64,000 bases of DNA from DAOPZC01 sp035353175 (GCA_035353175.1 DAOPZC010000005.1:62001-126000); one strand, 5' to 3'. Shown: positions 9,497 to 18,915, counted from the stretch's first letter. Numbers and translations are program-made. Notes: generated by a model from the sequence alone, not told the origin.

Positions 9497-10251
9497 GTGC
9501 GGTATCCTCCCGAGAGAAGAACATGCTGCTGATCGCCGTGGTCGCCGTCATGTATGCGGTGGCGGCGCTGTGTTTCAAGAAGCAGTCCGCGAACTGGAAA
9601 ACGGAACAGCGCGTCTACACGAACGCGCAAAAGAAATTGCAGGAAGAGAACGCGCTGATTGCCGCCCACGACGAGTGGACGGCGAAGTATGAGCAGATGC
9701 GGGACCTCATGCCGATCTTCCCGTACGAAAAGGATGTGGACACCCACTGGCTCAACATCATGGACTCGGCGGCCTCGCAAAACGGGTTCACGATCGCGCG
9801 GCGCCAGACCAGCAAAGAGGTGGAGGTCGGGGATGTCTATGAGTTGCCTGTGGACTGCAAGGACTGGGAGGGCTCGCTCGAGTCGCTGGTGAAATTTCTG
9901 TACGACCTGCATCAGACCGGCGCGATGCTGGACGTGCGGCAGCTGTTCATCCGCCCCTCCACCAAGCCCGGTTTTCTGAAGGGCACGTTCACGCTCTACT
10001 GCGCCTACATGCGCGGCGACGACGCGAAAGCCGGCAAACAGGGGCTGGCCGGCAAGGCGCCGGCCGACACGGCGGCGCCGGACACGGACGCGCCGAAGCC
10101 GGAGGACGGTCCCCTGCCGACAGGGGGCGGCGCTGAAACGAACGCCGTGACGCCCCCCGGCGCGGCCCCGGCACCGGCACCCGAACCGGCGGGCGGCAAA
10201 ACGAACGCCGCGTCAGGGCCGGCTCCGGCCCCCGCGCCGGCGACGCGGTGA
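9493..10251 (+). CDS. gspM: Type II secretion GspM/PilO-like protein
   Basis: One N-terminal membrane helix (MLLIAVVAVMYAVAAL, about 11-26) is followed by a coiled-coil-like stretch and a compact periplasmic domain, as in GspM/PilO. The last ~75 residues are Ala/Pro/Gly-rich low complexity. It overlaps gspL and precedes the secretin. Sequence conservation in this family is poor, so identity relies on topology and position. Confidence 0.7.
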   Translation: MSAVSSREKNMLLIAVVAVMYAVAALCFKKQSANWKTEQRVYTNAQKKLQEENALIAAHDEWTAKYEQMRDLMPIFPYEKDVDTHWLNIMDSAASQNGFTIARRQTSKEVEVGDVYELPVDCKDWEGSLESLVKFLYDLHQTGAMLDVRQLFIRPSTKPGFLKGTFTLYCAYMRGDDAKAGKQGLAGKAPADTAAPDTDAPKPEDGPLPTGGGAETNAVTPPGAAPAPAPEPAGGKTNAASGPAPAPAPATR

Positions 10252-10282
10252 AAGCGCGAAAACGGATTTTGAGGAAATGAGT

Positions 10283-13198
10283 ATGAAAATTATGCAAGAC
10301 CATCTGTTCTCACTTGGCGTGGCCTGCGTGCTGACGTTGGGTGTGGTGCTGGCGCAGGATCCGGCGCAGCCGGCCCCTGCTCCCGCATCCGCGCCGGCGC
10401 CGGCTCCGGCACCGGAGATGCCGCCTCCGGGGGCGGCGAGTGCCCCCGCGATTTCTCCGGGGGGCAATCCGCTGTTTTCAGGGCGTGGGCTGCCTTCGCG
10501 TTCGCGGCCGCAGCCGTCCCTGTCCGGGGGGGCGTCCGCGACCGGGACGTCCGCCGCGGCCGGGACGCCCGCGGCAGAGGGCGGAGAGAAGACCAAGACC
10601 ACGACGTCGGCCCTCAAGTTCGATGGCGCGACGGTCGACATTATCCTGATGGCCTATGCGGAAGTGACCGGCAAGACGCTGTTGAACGCGCCGGATGTGC
10701 CGAAAGCCACCATCACCCTCAAGAGCCAGGCGGATATTCAGCTCACGAAAGCGGAATACATTGAGGCGATCGAGGCCGTGCTCAGCATGAACGGCATCGT
10801 GCTCGAGCCGTTCGGCGAGAAATTTGTCAAGGTGCTGTCCCGCAAATCGGTGCGGAACGAAGGCATCAAGATCCTGATGGAGAAGCCGGACGGCGGCCAT
10901 CCCGAAAAGACCCAGGTGATCAGCCAGATGATCCAGCTGAAGGCGATCACGATCAGCGAGGCTCAGAAAGCGTTGGAGGGCTTCAAAAGCACGTTCGGGC
11001 TGATCCAGACGTTCGAACGGACGAACAGCCTGTTGATCACGGATGCGCAGGAGAACATCAACCGCATGCTGGAGATCGTACGGTTCATCGACCAGCCGTT
11101 GGTGGCGTCGGAAGAGGTGAACGTGCGCGTCATCCGCTTCGCCAAGGCCGACGACATCAAGAAGCGGCTGGAAGAGCTGGTGGCCGAATCCCAGAAGCAG
11201 ACGCAGTCCAAGGAAGAGGTGAAGGCCAACGTGTCGGGGGCGCCGGGGTTCACCCGCAGCACCACGCCGGCGACGACCTTGTCCCGCCCCTCGATTCCGG
11301 GGCTCACGCGTCTCGGCGCGCCGCAGCCGGCGGCCGCGACGCCCAACGAGAGCATCGAAACGCTGGTGAGCGACGCCGACCGCGGCATGATCCGCGGCAA
11401 AGTGCAGATCATTTCGGACGAGCGCTCGAACCAGCTCATCATCATCACCCGCAAAGAGAACATGAATTTCTTCGACAAGATCATCACGGTGCTGGATATC
11501 GAGACCGCGCCGGACGTGAAGGTCGAGGTCAAGCGCCTGGAGTTCGCGGACGCCGAGGAGGTCTCCACCATGCTGAACGACCTCATCGGCAACGTCTCTT
11601 CCAAGAAGGACGAGAAGGTGCCGTCGAACGCGTCCAAGAGCACGTCCGGCGCATCCGAGCCGCCCGGGCGCAGCTCGACGCTGGCCGAAACCCTGGCGGC
11701 GCGCGCCGCCAGCCGGACGGCGGAAGCGGCGTCGGCCGGAAGCGGCGAACCCGGAAAGAGCAAGTTGGGTGCGCTCAGCAAGGACAACATCAAGATCCTG
11801 GCCGACAAGCGCACCAACGCGCTCGTGATGATGGGCAGCGTCAACGATCTGGCCGCGATCAATGAGATCATCAAGGGGATGGACATCCAGCTCTCGCAGG
11901 TGCTGATCGAGACCGTGGTGCTGGAGGTCGGCTTGAATGACAGCACCGAGACCGGCATCGACTGGGTCAAGCGCGTGAAAGCCGCGGACGAGCAGGCGGG
12001 CACGCCCGTCTACAGTTACTCGACGGAGACGGATGCCGACGGGACGGTCAAGACGGTGAAAACCCTGATCGGCTACTCGGGCGACAGCAACTACCGGTCG
12101 GGGCTTGCCGGCGGCGGCGGAAGCCAGGTGGCGCAGAACCTGTTCGAGATCGCCACCAACGCGGCCGGCACCGTGGTCACGTCCGGTTCGCCCGGCCTCG
12201 AATATCTGTTCTCGGTCGACAGCCTGAGCGTCGATGCGGTGATCAAGGCGTCGAAGACGGACAGCGACGCGAAGGTGCTCTCTTCGCCGGTGCTGCTGAC
12301 CGTCGACAACAAGGAGGCGACGATCGAGGCGACCGAGCTGAAGTACATGTACAAGGGCATGCGGTACATGGGGTACAGCAGCACCACGGGCGGCGCCGGC
12401 AGCTATGAGCCGGACATCGAGCAGCGCGACGTGGGGTTGACGGTCAAGGTGACGCCGCGGATCAATCCGAACGGCAACGTGATTCTCTCAGTCGAGGAGA
12501 CGTTCGAAGACGTGCTGGGCTCGCAAGAAATCAGCGGTGAGTCTTGGCCCACGATCACGACGCGTAAGCTGAGCGCGGACGTGTCGGTGGGGAACGGCGA
12601 GACCGTGATCCTGGGCGGGCTGGTGAAGACGTCGAAGTCGCACAGCGCGTCCGGCATCCCGATCCTGAAGGACATCCCCTTTGTCGGCAAGTATCTGTTC
12701 GGCTCCACGAAAGACTCGGAGGCCCGTTCGGAGCTGTTGGTGTTCCTGACCCCGTATGTGATCGACAACGCGGCGGACATGGACCGCGAGGCGCGGCGGC
12801 GCAAGGACTACATCAATGCCACCGACATCTGGACGAAGGGGTGGTCGGACAGCAAGTTGGCGGATCCCGTCCCCGCGTCCGAGATGAAGCAGCGGATGAA
12901 ACGGAAACAGGACATCGAGAAGGCGTGGGGCGACTATCGCAAGGGCTTGGGCGAACAGCATCGGCTGGACGACAAGATCTTCGACGAGCGGACGCAGACG
13001 GAGTCGATGATCAACTCCAACGCCGCCGCCGTCGCCGTGCGGCAGGACGCCATCCGCATCGCCGCGACCAACGCGCCGGCGGCCACGCTGAAGGTCAGCG
13101 AGTCGGTCGAGGTGCTTGGTCCCAAGGCGGACGAGGCGGCCGAGCCGGTGGCGCCGGACGTGGAGGAGCCCAAGAAACGGTGGTGGAAAATCTTTTAG
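10283..13198 (+). CDS. gspD: Type II secretion outer-membrane secretin GspD
   Basis: Forms the outer-membrane channel. A signal peptide (to about residue 24, ending VVLAQ) is followed by an Ala/Pro-rich linker. An N0-type domain spans ~109-200 (LKFDGATVDIILMAYAEVTG), then N1-N3 repeats with Ser/Thr-rich insertions. The secretin domain spans ~537-825 and ends with the signature VTPRINPNGNVILSV...GGLVKTSKS...IPILKDIPFVGKYLF...LLVFLTPYVID. About 140 further residues, charged and helical, end in KKRWWKIF and may act as a C-terminal targeting region. ATG 10283 is 8 nt from GAGG; ATG 10277 is too close. A strong promoter follows the stop. Confidence 0.95.
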   Translation: MKIMQDHLFSLGVACVLTLGVVLAQDPAQPAPAPASAPAPAPAPEMPPPGAASAPAISPGGNPLFSGRGLPSRSRPQPSLSGGASATGTSAAAGTPAAEGGEKTKTTTSALKFDGATVDIILMAYAEVTGKTLLNAPDVPKATITLKSQADIQLTKAEYIEAIEAVLSMNGIVLEPFGEKFVKVLSRKSVRNEGIKILMEKPDGGHPEKTQVISQMIQLKAITISEAQKALEGFKSTFGLIQTFERTNSLLITDAQENINRMLEIVRFIDQPLVASEEVNVRVIRFAKADDIKKRLEELVAESQKQTQSKEEVKANVSGAPGFTRSTTPATTLSRPSIPGLTRLGAPQPAAATPNESIETLVSDADRGMIRGKVQIISDERSNQLIIITRKENMNFFDKIITVLDIETAPDVKVEVKRLEFADAEEVSTMLNDLIGNVSSKKDEKVPSNASKSTSGASEPPGRSSTLAETLAARAASRTAEAASAGSGEPGKSKLGALSKDNIKILADKRTNALVMMGSVNDLAAINEIIKGMDIQLSQVLIETVVLEVGLNDSTETGIDWVKRVKAADEQAGTPVYSYSTETDADGTVKTVKTLIGYSGDSNYRSGLAGGGGSQVAQNLFEIATNAAGTVVTSGSPGLEYLFSVDSLSVDAVIKASKTDSDAKVLSSPVLLTVDNKEATIEATELKYMYKGMRYMGYSSTTGGAGSYEPDIEQRDVGLTVKVTPRINPNGNVILSVEETFEDVLGSQEISGESWPTITTRKLSADVSVGNGETVILGGLVKTSKSHSASGIPILKDIPFVGKYLFGSTKDSEARSELLVFLTPYVIDNAADMDREARRRKDYINATDIWTKGWSDSKLADPVPASEMKQRMKRKQDIEKAWGDYRKGLGEQHRLDDKIFDERTQTESMINSNAAAVAVRQDAIRIAATNAPAATLKVSESVEVLGPKADEAAEPVAPDVEEPKKRWWKIF

Positions 13199-13216
13199 AT
13201 CGGAAAAGTTTGCCGG

Positions 13217-13245
13217 TTGACAGTTCACACGGGATAGGTTATCCT
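13217..13245 (+). promoter_or_regulatory. Sigma70-type promoter for rplM-rpsI
   Basis: TTGACA (13217-13222), a 17-bp spacer and TATCCT (13240-13245), 41 bp before the rplM start. The -35 box is consensus and the -10 has two differences. Confidence 0.75.
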
Positions 13246-13286
13246 ACCTAACCATTTTTCGTGAAGAAGGAAGAGACAGGTTTATC

Positions 13287-13718
13287 ATGACGAAGACGTT
13301 CAAACCGAAGAATCCTGAAACGGCCCGCAGTTGGCAACTGGTGGATGCAACAGACAAACCGCTTGGGCGGCTGGCTGTCAACATCGCCAACACGTTGCGT
13401 GGCAAAAATCGCCCGACATATGATCCCAGCGTGGACATGGGTGATTTTGTGATTGTGGTCAATGCGGAGAAAGTCCGCCTGACCGGACGCAAGGAAGAGC
13501 AGAAAGAGTATCAGCGGTACTCCGGCTGGCGCGGCGGTCTTAAGACGTTCACCGCCAAGACGATGCTGGAGAAACACCCTGACCGTGTCATCATGGAGGC
13601 GGTGTGGGGCATGTTGCCCAAGAACACGATCAGCCGTAAGATGATGACCCGCGTCAAGGTCTATCGTGGGGCTGAGCACCCGCACGCGGCACAGGCGCCG
13701 GCGGTGGCGGCGTTTTAA
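13287..13718 (+). CDS. rplM: 50S ribosomal protein L13
   Basis: Large-subunit ribosomal protein. It begins FKPKNPETARSWQLVDA and contains LGRLAVNIANTLRGKNRPTY and the C-terminal MLPKNTISRKMMTRVKVY, all typical of L13. At 143 residues it is full length. It is paired with rpsI, as in most bacteria, 47 bp apart, and sits behind a strong promoter. Confidence 0.98.
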   Translation: MTKTFKPKNPETARSWQLVDATDKPLGRLAVNIANTLRGKNRPTYDPSVDMGDFVIVVNAEKVRLTGRKEEQKEYQRYSGWRGGLKTFTAKTMLEKHPDRVIMEAVWGMLPKNTISRKMMTRVKVYRGAEHPHAAQAPAVAAF

Positions 13719-13765
13719 TAATCCCATGGACTCCGGCGTTGCCGGGCTAGAGAAGAAGGTTGAAG

Positions 13766-14158
13766 ATGGCGAAAGAAATTGCAGCGGGCACAGGCCGCCG
13801 GAAGACTGCGGTCGCACGTGTGCGCCTGGTCCCGGGCGAAGGCAAGTGGTTCGTGAATGATGTGGCGATCGAGAATTACATTCACAGTGAAGCGATGCGC
13901 CAGTATTTGAGCCAGCCTCTGGCGATGGCCGGGCTGGAAGGCAAGTTTGACGTGGTGATCTCGGCCAACGGCGGCGGCATCAGCGGACAGTCCGGCGCGA
14001 TCCGTCACGGTCTTGCCCGCGCCTTGGTGGCTTCGGATGCGAACTTGCGCGAAGTGCTCAAGAAGGCGGGATGCCTGACGCGTGACTCGCGTATGAAGGA
14101 GCGCAAAAAGCCGGGTCAGCCCGGCGCCCGCAAGCGCTTCCAGTTCTCGAAGCGCTAG
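13766..14158 (+). CDS. rpsI: 30S ribosomal protein S9
   Basis: Small-subunit ribosomal protein whose basic C-terminal tail reaches the P site. It shows GTGRRKTAVARVRL at the start, the ISGQSGAIRHGLARAL motif and the conserved end RKRFQFSKR. ATG 13766 follows AGAAGAAGGT; a TTG two codons upstream is less likely. 130 residues is normal. A terminator follows. Confidence 0.98.
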   Translation: MAKEIAAGTGRRKTAVARVRLVPGEGKWFVNDVAIENYIHSEAMRQYLSQPLAMAGLEGKFDVVISANGGGISGQSGAIRHGLARALVASDANLREVLKKAGCLTRDSRMKERKKPGQPGARKRFQFSKR

Positions 14159-14187
14159 TCGTTTGATTCTTCACATCCTGTCGAATG

Positions 14188-14226
14188 TGCGGGCGCCTCT
14201 CGCGGGCGTCCGCATTTTGTGTTTTT
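14188..14226 (+). terminator. Rho-independent terminator of rplM-rpsI
   Basis: TGCGGGCGCC (14188-14197) pairs with GGCGTCCGCA (14205-14214), 10 bp with one G-U and a 7-nt loop, followed by TTTTGTGTTTTT. Confidence 0.85.
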
Positions 14227-14240
14227 ACGGGTTAAAATTT

Positions 14241-16388
14241 ATGCCATTAGGTTTTATCAAGCGAATCGCGGGTAAATTGCTGGGCAACCTCGCGTCGGAA
14301 AAAAAGGCGTCTCCCAAAAAGGCGGCGCAGGCCAAAAGCGGTGCCGTTCCCGCGTCGTCGTCGAAAACGCAGGGGCCGGGGCGTCCGTCCCGCGGGGCCG
14401 CCCAGGGAAAACCGGAACGGCCCGACGTCCGGTCTGGCCAGGGTCCTCAGCGGCAGACGCCCCGTGACAATCGCGCCCCGGGCCGACGGGACGGGCCGCG
14501 TCCGCGGCGCGACGAGCGGCGCGATGAGTCGCGCGATGAGCGGCGCGATGGGCCGCGCGGCGAAGGACGGGACAACGCTCCGGTTTCCGCTGCCCGCGCG
14601 GTTGCGCGCCCTCCTTTCAAAGAGCGTCGGGGACGTGATTCGGACCGCGGTGAACGTCCGGTCTCCGATCCGCGCGCGCACCGGCCGGGCGGGGCTGTGG
14701 CGGACAGCGAAGTCGCCAAGCGCCTTGCCGAGCATGCGGCCTGGTCGCTGGATCAGTATCAGATCGAACCCGCGGAAGGAAAAAAGCGGTTCCACGACTT
14801 CGACTTGCCTTCGGAACTGATGCATGCCGTCTCGGACCTGGGCTTCAAGTACTGCTCGCCGATTCAGGCGCTCAGCCTGGAGCATGCCCTCGCCGGCAAG
14901 AACGTGGCGGGCAAGGCTCAGACCGGCACCGGCAAGACGGCCGCATTTCTCGTGGCGATCCTGACGCGGTATCTGCGCACGCCCGAGGCCCGCCACGAGA
15001 AGGGCGGGGCGCCGCGCGCACTCGTGATCGCGCCGACGCGCGAATTGGTGATCCAGATCTGCAAGGATGCCGCCAACATCGGCAAGTACTGCGCCCTTCG
15101 GTCCCTCGCGGTCTACGGCGGCATGGATTACGAGCGCCAGAAGCGCGAGGTGAGCGACTCGCCTGTTGACCTGCTGGTGGCGACGCCGGGACGTCTGCTC
15201 GATTTCGTCCGGTCGCGCGTGATCGACCTTTCGAAGGTGGACACGCTGGTCATCGACGAAGCGGACCGCATGCTCGACATGGGTTTCATTCCGGATGTGC
15301 GCTCGATCATCAACCGCCTCCCCCCCAAGGAGAAGCGGTGCACGATGCTCTACAGCGCCACCTTGGACGACGAGGTGATGCGGCTGGCGTCGCAGTGGAT
15401 GGAAGCCCCCGTCAAGGTGGAAGTGGAATCTGAACACGTCACGACCAAGACCGTGAAGCAGATCGTGTATGTGGTCACCGCGAACGAGAAGTTTACGGTG
15501 CTCTACAACCAGATCCAGCAGTATCCGGACTCGCGCATGTTGGTCTTCTGCAATCGGCGGAACACGACGGAGGATGTTGCGGACAGCCTGTCGCGGCGTG
15601 GAATCCGCTGTGAGATGCTGAGCGGCGATGTGAATCAGAACCGCCGCCTGCGCGTGCTCGAAGACTTCCGCGAGGGCAAGGTGCGCATCGTCGTGGCCAC
15701 GGATGTGGCGGGACGCGGCATTCATGTGGATGACATCGGCTTCGTCATCAACTTCGATTTCCCGTACGAGCCAGAGGACTACGTGCACCGCATCGGACGC
15801 ACGGGGCGCGCGGGGCATACGGGTACGGCGATTTCGTTCGCGGACGAGGACGAGTCGTTCATCATTCCCGACATCGAGAAGTTCATCGGCGAAGAGCTGA
15901 AGTGCACGGTGCTGCAGGGCGACGATCCGCTGCTGACGAAGCTGCCGCCGAAACCGCAGGGCCACGGACATGTCCGCCGCGAGCGCGAGGAGGCGGATGA
16001 CCGCCGTCACGCGGAAACTCCTGCGCAGCCGCGGGAGCAAAGTCCGGAGCCGTCCCTGGAGGCGTCGCCGGTTGCTGCGGCGCCGTGTGCCGAGCGGCCC
16101 GTCGTCGCCGCCGAGCCGCCGCCCGCGCGTCCGGCCGAAACTGAAACCCCGAAGGCCGAAGTTAAGCACGAGGCGCCGCGCGCTCCCGCGCCGGCGAAGG
16201 CCGAGGTTAAGCCCGAGACGCCGCCTCGCGCTCCCGCGCCGGCGGTGGCTCCTGCTCCCGCTAAGCCGGCTGCTGAAGGTGGTCGCTCCCGCGGCGAGAC
16301 GCGTCCGGTCACGCCGCCGGCAGGGCCTGGTGCTGCGCGGGCTCCGCGTTTCTCCGAAGAGTGGGTTCCGGGACAGGGCTCGAAATAG
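14241..16388 (+). CDS. DEAD-box ATP-dependent RNA helicase (RhlE/RhlB-like)
   Basis: RNA helicase core spans about residues 180-560. It has the Q-motif region (YCSPIQALSLEHAL), motif I AQTGTGKTAAF near 226, motif Ia PTRELV, motif II VIDEADRMLDMG near 340, motif III SAT and motif VI HRIGRTGRAG near 516. Residues 20-170 are a basic, Arg/Gly/Asp-rich disordered arm with repeats such as RDERRDESRDERRD. The last ~150 residues are Ala/Pro/Glu-rich. At 715 residues it is much longer than core RhlE. The ATG at 14241 is preferred because the frame further upstream runs through the rpsI terminator. Likely role: ribosome assembly or RNA decay. Confidence 0.92.
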   Translation: MPLGFIKRIAGKLLGNLASEKKASPKKAAQAKSGAVPASSSKTQGPGRPSRGAAQGKPERPDVRSGQGPQRQTPRDNRAPGRRDGPRPRRDERRDESRDERRDGPRGEGRDNAPVSAARAVARPPFKERRGRDSDRGERPVSDPRAHRPGGAVADSEVAKRLAEHAAWSLDQYQIEPAEGKKRFHDFDLPSELMHAVSDLGFKYCSPIQALSLEHALAGKNVAGKAQTGTGKTAAFLVAILTRYLRTPEARHEKGGAPRALVIAPTRELVIQICKDAANIGKYCALRSLAVYGGMDYERQKREVSDSPVDLLVATPGRLLDFVRSRVIDLSKVDTLVIDEADRMLDMGFIPDVRSIINRLPPKEKRCTMLYSATLDDEVMRLASQWMEAPVKVEVESEHVTTKTVKQIVYVVTANEKFTVLYNQIQQYPDSRMLVFCNRRNTTEDVADSLSRRGIRCEMLSGDVNQNRRLRVLEDFREGKVRIVVATDVAGRGIHVDDIGFVINFDFPYEPEDYVHRIGRTGRAGHTGTAISFADEDESFIIPDIEKFIGEELKCTVLQGDDPLLTKLPPKPQGHGHVRREREEADDRRHAETPAQPREQSPEPSLEASPVAAAPCAERPVVAAEPPPARPAETETPKAEVKHEAPRAPAPAKAEVKPETPPRAPAPAVAPAPAKPAAEGGRSRGETRPVTPPAGPGAARAPRFSEEWVPGQGSK

Positions 16389-16431
16389 CGCAAGGATGTT
16401 CAAGATCGCAATGGTTACAAGGAGGTCCACG

Positions 16432-17049
16432 ATGAAACAGATGGTTGGTGTGATGGGTGCTTTGGCCGGTTTGCTGGTCGGCTTTGCACAGGCTGAGACG
16501 GTCAGCTTGGTCCAAACGACGGATATGCGAGGACAGTCCGAGTATTCGGTCTTGACGCGCGAAGAATACGCCGCGTTGCAGAAAGAGATCAAAGAGGAGG
16601 CCGCGGTTTACGCGGTGGCGGCGGCCGAAGCCAAAAAGGAGTGGGAGTCCGATAAGGAGAACAAGCTCCCGTTCCAGGGCAACCGCATCAAGGTCCGCAC
16701 GGCCAAGAAGATGGGCGCCGATTTCACCGACCGCGACAAAGCGGAGAAGAAAAAGACGCAAATCGAGGAACGGGCCAGCGAAAAGCAGCTCGCGGAGATG
16801 GACAAGGCTGAGAAAAAAGCGAAACAGAGCAAGCCGAAAGAAGAGGATGTCGCCAAGGAAGAGGCCCGGACCAAGGCGTTCGAAGACGCTTTCGCCATGA
16901 TCAGCAAAAAGATGGGCGACAAGCTCGGGCGTCCTGTGCCGAGCATCGGGTTCGCGATGGAAGCGCCGAAGGAAGAGCCCAAGAAGGAAGAGCCCAAGAA
17001 GGACGAAAAGAAGGACGAAAAGAAAAACGAGAAGAAGGCCGGCCATTGA
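16432..17049 (+). CDS. Secreted lysine/glutamate-rich protein of unknown function
   Basis: I do not recognise a family. The start at 16432 has an excellent site (AAGGAGG, 6 nt spacing). A signal peptide (MKQMVGVMGALAGLLVGFAQA) is followed by ~180 highly charged residues that are probably helical, with runs such as KAEKKKTQIEERASEK. The end is a repetitive tail of EEPKK and KKDEKKDEK units. Repetitive Lys/Glu sequence of this kind is found in periplasmic or envelope-associated structural proteins, but that is only a comparison. It lies 34 bp before hisD on the same strand. Confidence 0.75.
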   Translation: MKQMVGVMGALAGLLVGFAQAETVSLVQTTDMRGQSEYSVLTREEYAALQKEIKEEAAVYAVAAAEAKKEWESDKENKLPFQGNRIKVRTAKKMGADFTDRDKAEKKKTQIEERASEKQLAEMDKAEKKAKQSKPKEEDVAKEEARTKAFEDAFAMISKKMGDKLGRPVPSIGFAMEAPKEEPKKEEPKKDEKKDEKKNEKKAGH

Positions 17050-17083
17050 GGTGAGGGGGCGGCGCGACGAGCGGGGTAAAGAA

Positions 17084-18382
17084 ATGGTTGCGAAAATCGC
17101 GAAATGGTCCGTGAAAAAGCCGGCGCCGGAGGTCGAGCGGTTTTTGGCCCGGCCCGCGTTCGCGCCGGAAGCGGAAACGGCCGCGGCGAGCCTGTTGGCC
17201 GATATCCGCGAGCGCGGCGACGCGGCGGTGCTCGCGGCGGCGAAACGGTTTGACGGTGCCTCGCTCAAGGCTTCCGAGATGCTGGTCTCGCCGCACGAAA
17301 TCAAGGCGGCGGGCCGGTCCGTGGCCGCGCGCGTGAAACGCGCCGTGAAGGACGCGCACGGACGCGTCCGGTGTTATGCCGAGGCGGGGTTGCGTGAGCC
17401 GTGGCACCTGCGCACGCCGCAGGGGGGCTATACGGGCGAGTTCTATTCGCCCATGGACCGCGTCGGCGTCTACGTGCCCGGCGGCACCGCGCCGCTGGCG
17501 TCTACGGCCGTGATGACCGTGACACTCGCCCGAGCCGCCGGCGTCAAAGAGATCGTGGCCTGTACGCCGTGTGGCAAAGACAAGACGGTCAATCCGGTCC
17601 TGCTTTACGCGCTCAACCTCGCGGGGGCCACCGAGATCTACAAGATCGGCGGCATCCAGTCGATCGGCCTCATGGCCTTTGGATCCAAGACCGTCCGTCC
17701 GGTACAGAAGATTGCGGGGCCGGGAAATGCCTATGTGACGGCCGCCAAGCGCCAGGTCTATGGTTATGTCGCCATCGACCAGGTCGCTGGGCCCAGCGAG
17801 ATCGCGGTGCTGGCCGACGACTCCGTCAAGCCCGCTTGGGCCGCTGCGGATCTCCTGTCGCAGGCCGAGCACGGCAGCGGCCATGAGAAGGCGCTGCTGG
17901 TGACCGATTCTCAGGCGTTCGCCGAGGCGGTGTGCGACGAGATCGCGTGGCAGACGCCCCGTCTGTCGCGCGCCGCCATGGTGGAGCGGGTGATCGAGAA
18001 AGACGGCATTCTGCTGGTGGTCGTTCCGGATCTCAAGCAGGGCATGGAACTGGTGAATCGTTTCGCTCCGGAACACTTCGAGATCATGACGCGCGACGCG
18101 CGATCATTCGTGAACGACGTGCGGGCCGCGGGTGCCGTGTTTGTCGGCCCGTGGACGCCCGAGCCGTCCGGTGATTTCGTGGCAGGCCCTAGCCATGTCT
18201 TGCCCACCGGCGGCGCGGCGCGGATGTTCAACGGACTCACGGCCGACGATTTCCGCCGCCGGCACAGTTTCGTGGAGTTTACCGCAGAGGATCTCGCGCA
18301 GACGCTGGCCTCGATCGGGACGTTCGCCGAGGTCGAAGGCCTGGACGCGCACGGGCGGTCAGCTTCGATCCGGTTCGAATAA
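17084..18382 (+). CDS. hisD: Histidinol dehydrogenase
   Basis: Catalyses the last two steps of histidine synthesis, L-histidinol to L-histidine with NAD+. Family motifs are intact: VYVPGGTAPL, KIAGPGNAYVT, VAGPSEIAVLAD, the metal-binding LLSQAEHG and SGDFVAGPSHVLPTGG, and the catalytic pair in FAPEHFE. The 432-residue length is normal. The start at 17084 avoids an N-terminal extension from an upstream GTG. No other his genes are nearby, so the pathway genes are dispersed. A strong two-way terminator follows. Confidence 0.96.
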   Translation: MVAKIAKWSVKKPAPEVERFLARPAFAPEAETAAASLLADIRERGDAAVLAAAKRFDGASLKASEMLVSPHEIKAAGRSVAARVKRAVKDAHGRVRCYAEAGLREPWHLRTPQGGYTGEFYSPMDRVGVYVPGGTAPLASTAVMTVTLARAAGVKEIVACTPCGKDKTVNPVLLYALNLAGATEIYKIGGIQSIGLMAFGSKTVRPVQKIAGPGNAYVTAAKRQVYGYVAIDQVAGPSEIAVLADDSVKPAWAAADLLSQAEHGSGHEKALLVTDSQAFAEAVCDEIAWQTPRLSRAAMVERVIEKDGILLVVVPDLKQGMELVNRFAPEHFEIMTRDARSFVNDVRAAGAVFVGPWTPEPSGDFVAGPSHVLPTGGAARMFNGLTADDFRRRHSFVEFTAEDLAQTLASIGTFAEVEGLDAHGRSASIRFE

Positions 18383-18405
18383 AAAGGCCGGACGGCAGCA
18401 GACAC

Positions 18406-18444
18406 AAAAAAAGAACCCCGCCGCGTGGACGGGGTTCTTTTTTT
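18406..18444. terminator. Bidirectional terminator between hisD and secG
   Basis: AAAAAAAGAACCCCG pairs perfectly with CGGGGTTCTTTTTTT across a 9-nt loop. The A run on one side and T run on the other serve both converging genes. Confidence 0.92.
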
Positions 18445-18461
18445 ACGCTCTGGAGGACGAC

Positions 18462-18833
18462 TTACTTGGCCGCAGGCGCAGGTGCCGCGGGCGCGGCGGC
18501 GGGAGCGCTTGCGGGCGCAGCGGCGGGCGCCGAGAACGGCAGCGCCTGCTGCGCCGCGGGCGCAGGGGCCTTCACGCCTTCCATCACCGACGTGCCGGTA
18601 TGGGAGGTCAGGCGCGAGAGCACCAGCGTGTTCAGCAGGAAGACCGAACCCAAAATGATGGTGGCTTTGGTCAGCACGTTCCCCATCTGGGCGCCGAAAA
18701 GGGCTTCTCCCACGCCGCCGCCAAAGCTGACGCCGAGGCCGCCTTCTTTCGGCTTCTGCAGCATGATCACGCCGCCCAGAAGAAAGCACACGATGACTTC
18801 AAGCACATACAAAAAACCGATCAGAATCTGCAT
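18462..18833 (-). CDS. secG: Preprotein translocase subunit SecG
   Basis: Accessory membrane subunit of the SecYEG channel. It has two hydrophobic helices, residues ~3-23 and ~53-73, separated by the conserved cytoplasmic loop MLQKPKEGGLGVSFGGG. The protein ends in an Ala/Pro-rich tail of about 35 residues. At 123 residues it is typical. A GGAGAT ribosome binding site precedes the start, and a divergent IclR regulator lies 220 bp upstream. Confidence 0.94.
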   Translation of the reverse strand: MQILIGFLYVLEVIVCFLLGGVIMLQKPKEGGLGVSFGGGVGEALFGAQMGNVLTKATIILGSVFLLNTLVLSRLTSHTGTSVMEGVKAPAPAAQQALPFSAPAAAPASAPAAAPAAPAPAAK

Positions 18834-18886
18834 GGTCCATCTCCGTTCATCGCCGACCTAAATGAGGCGGCAAAAATGAAACGTAT

Positions 18887-18915
18887 TTATAACAAAAAAG
18901 CGGGGTGACCCGCAA
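18887..18915 (-). promoter_or_regulatory. Promoter for secG
   Basis: On the minus strand, TTGCGG (18915-18910), 17-bp spacer, TTATAA (18892-18887), about 54 bp before the secG start. Confidence 0.55.

Noticed and set aside
15970..16431. N-terminal extension of the lysine-rich secreted protein
   Set aside because: Arg-rich shadow of the helicase gene. ATG 16432 has an ideal ribosome binding site and opens a signal peptide.
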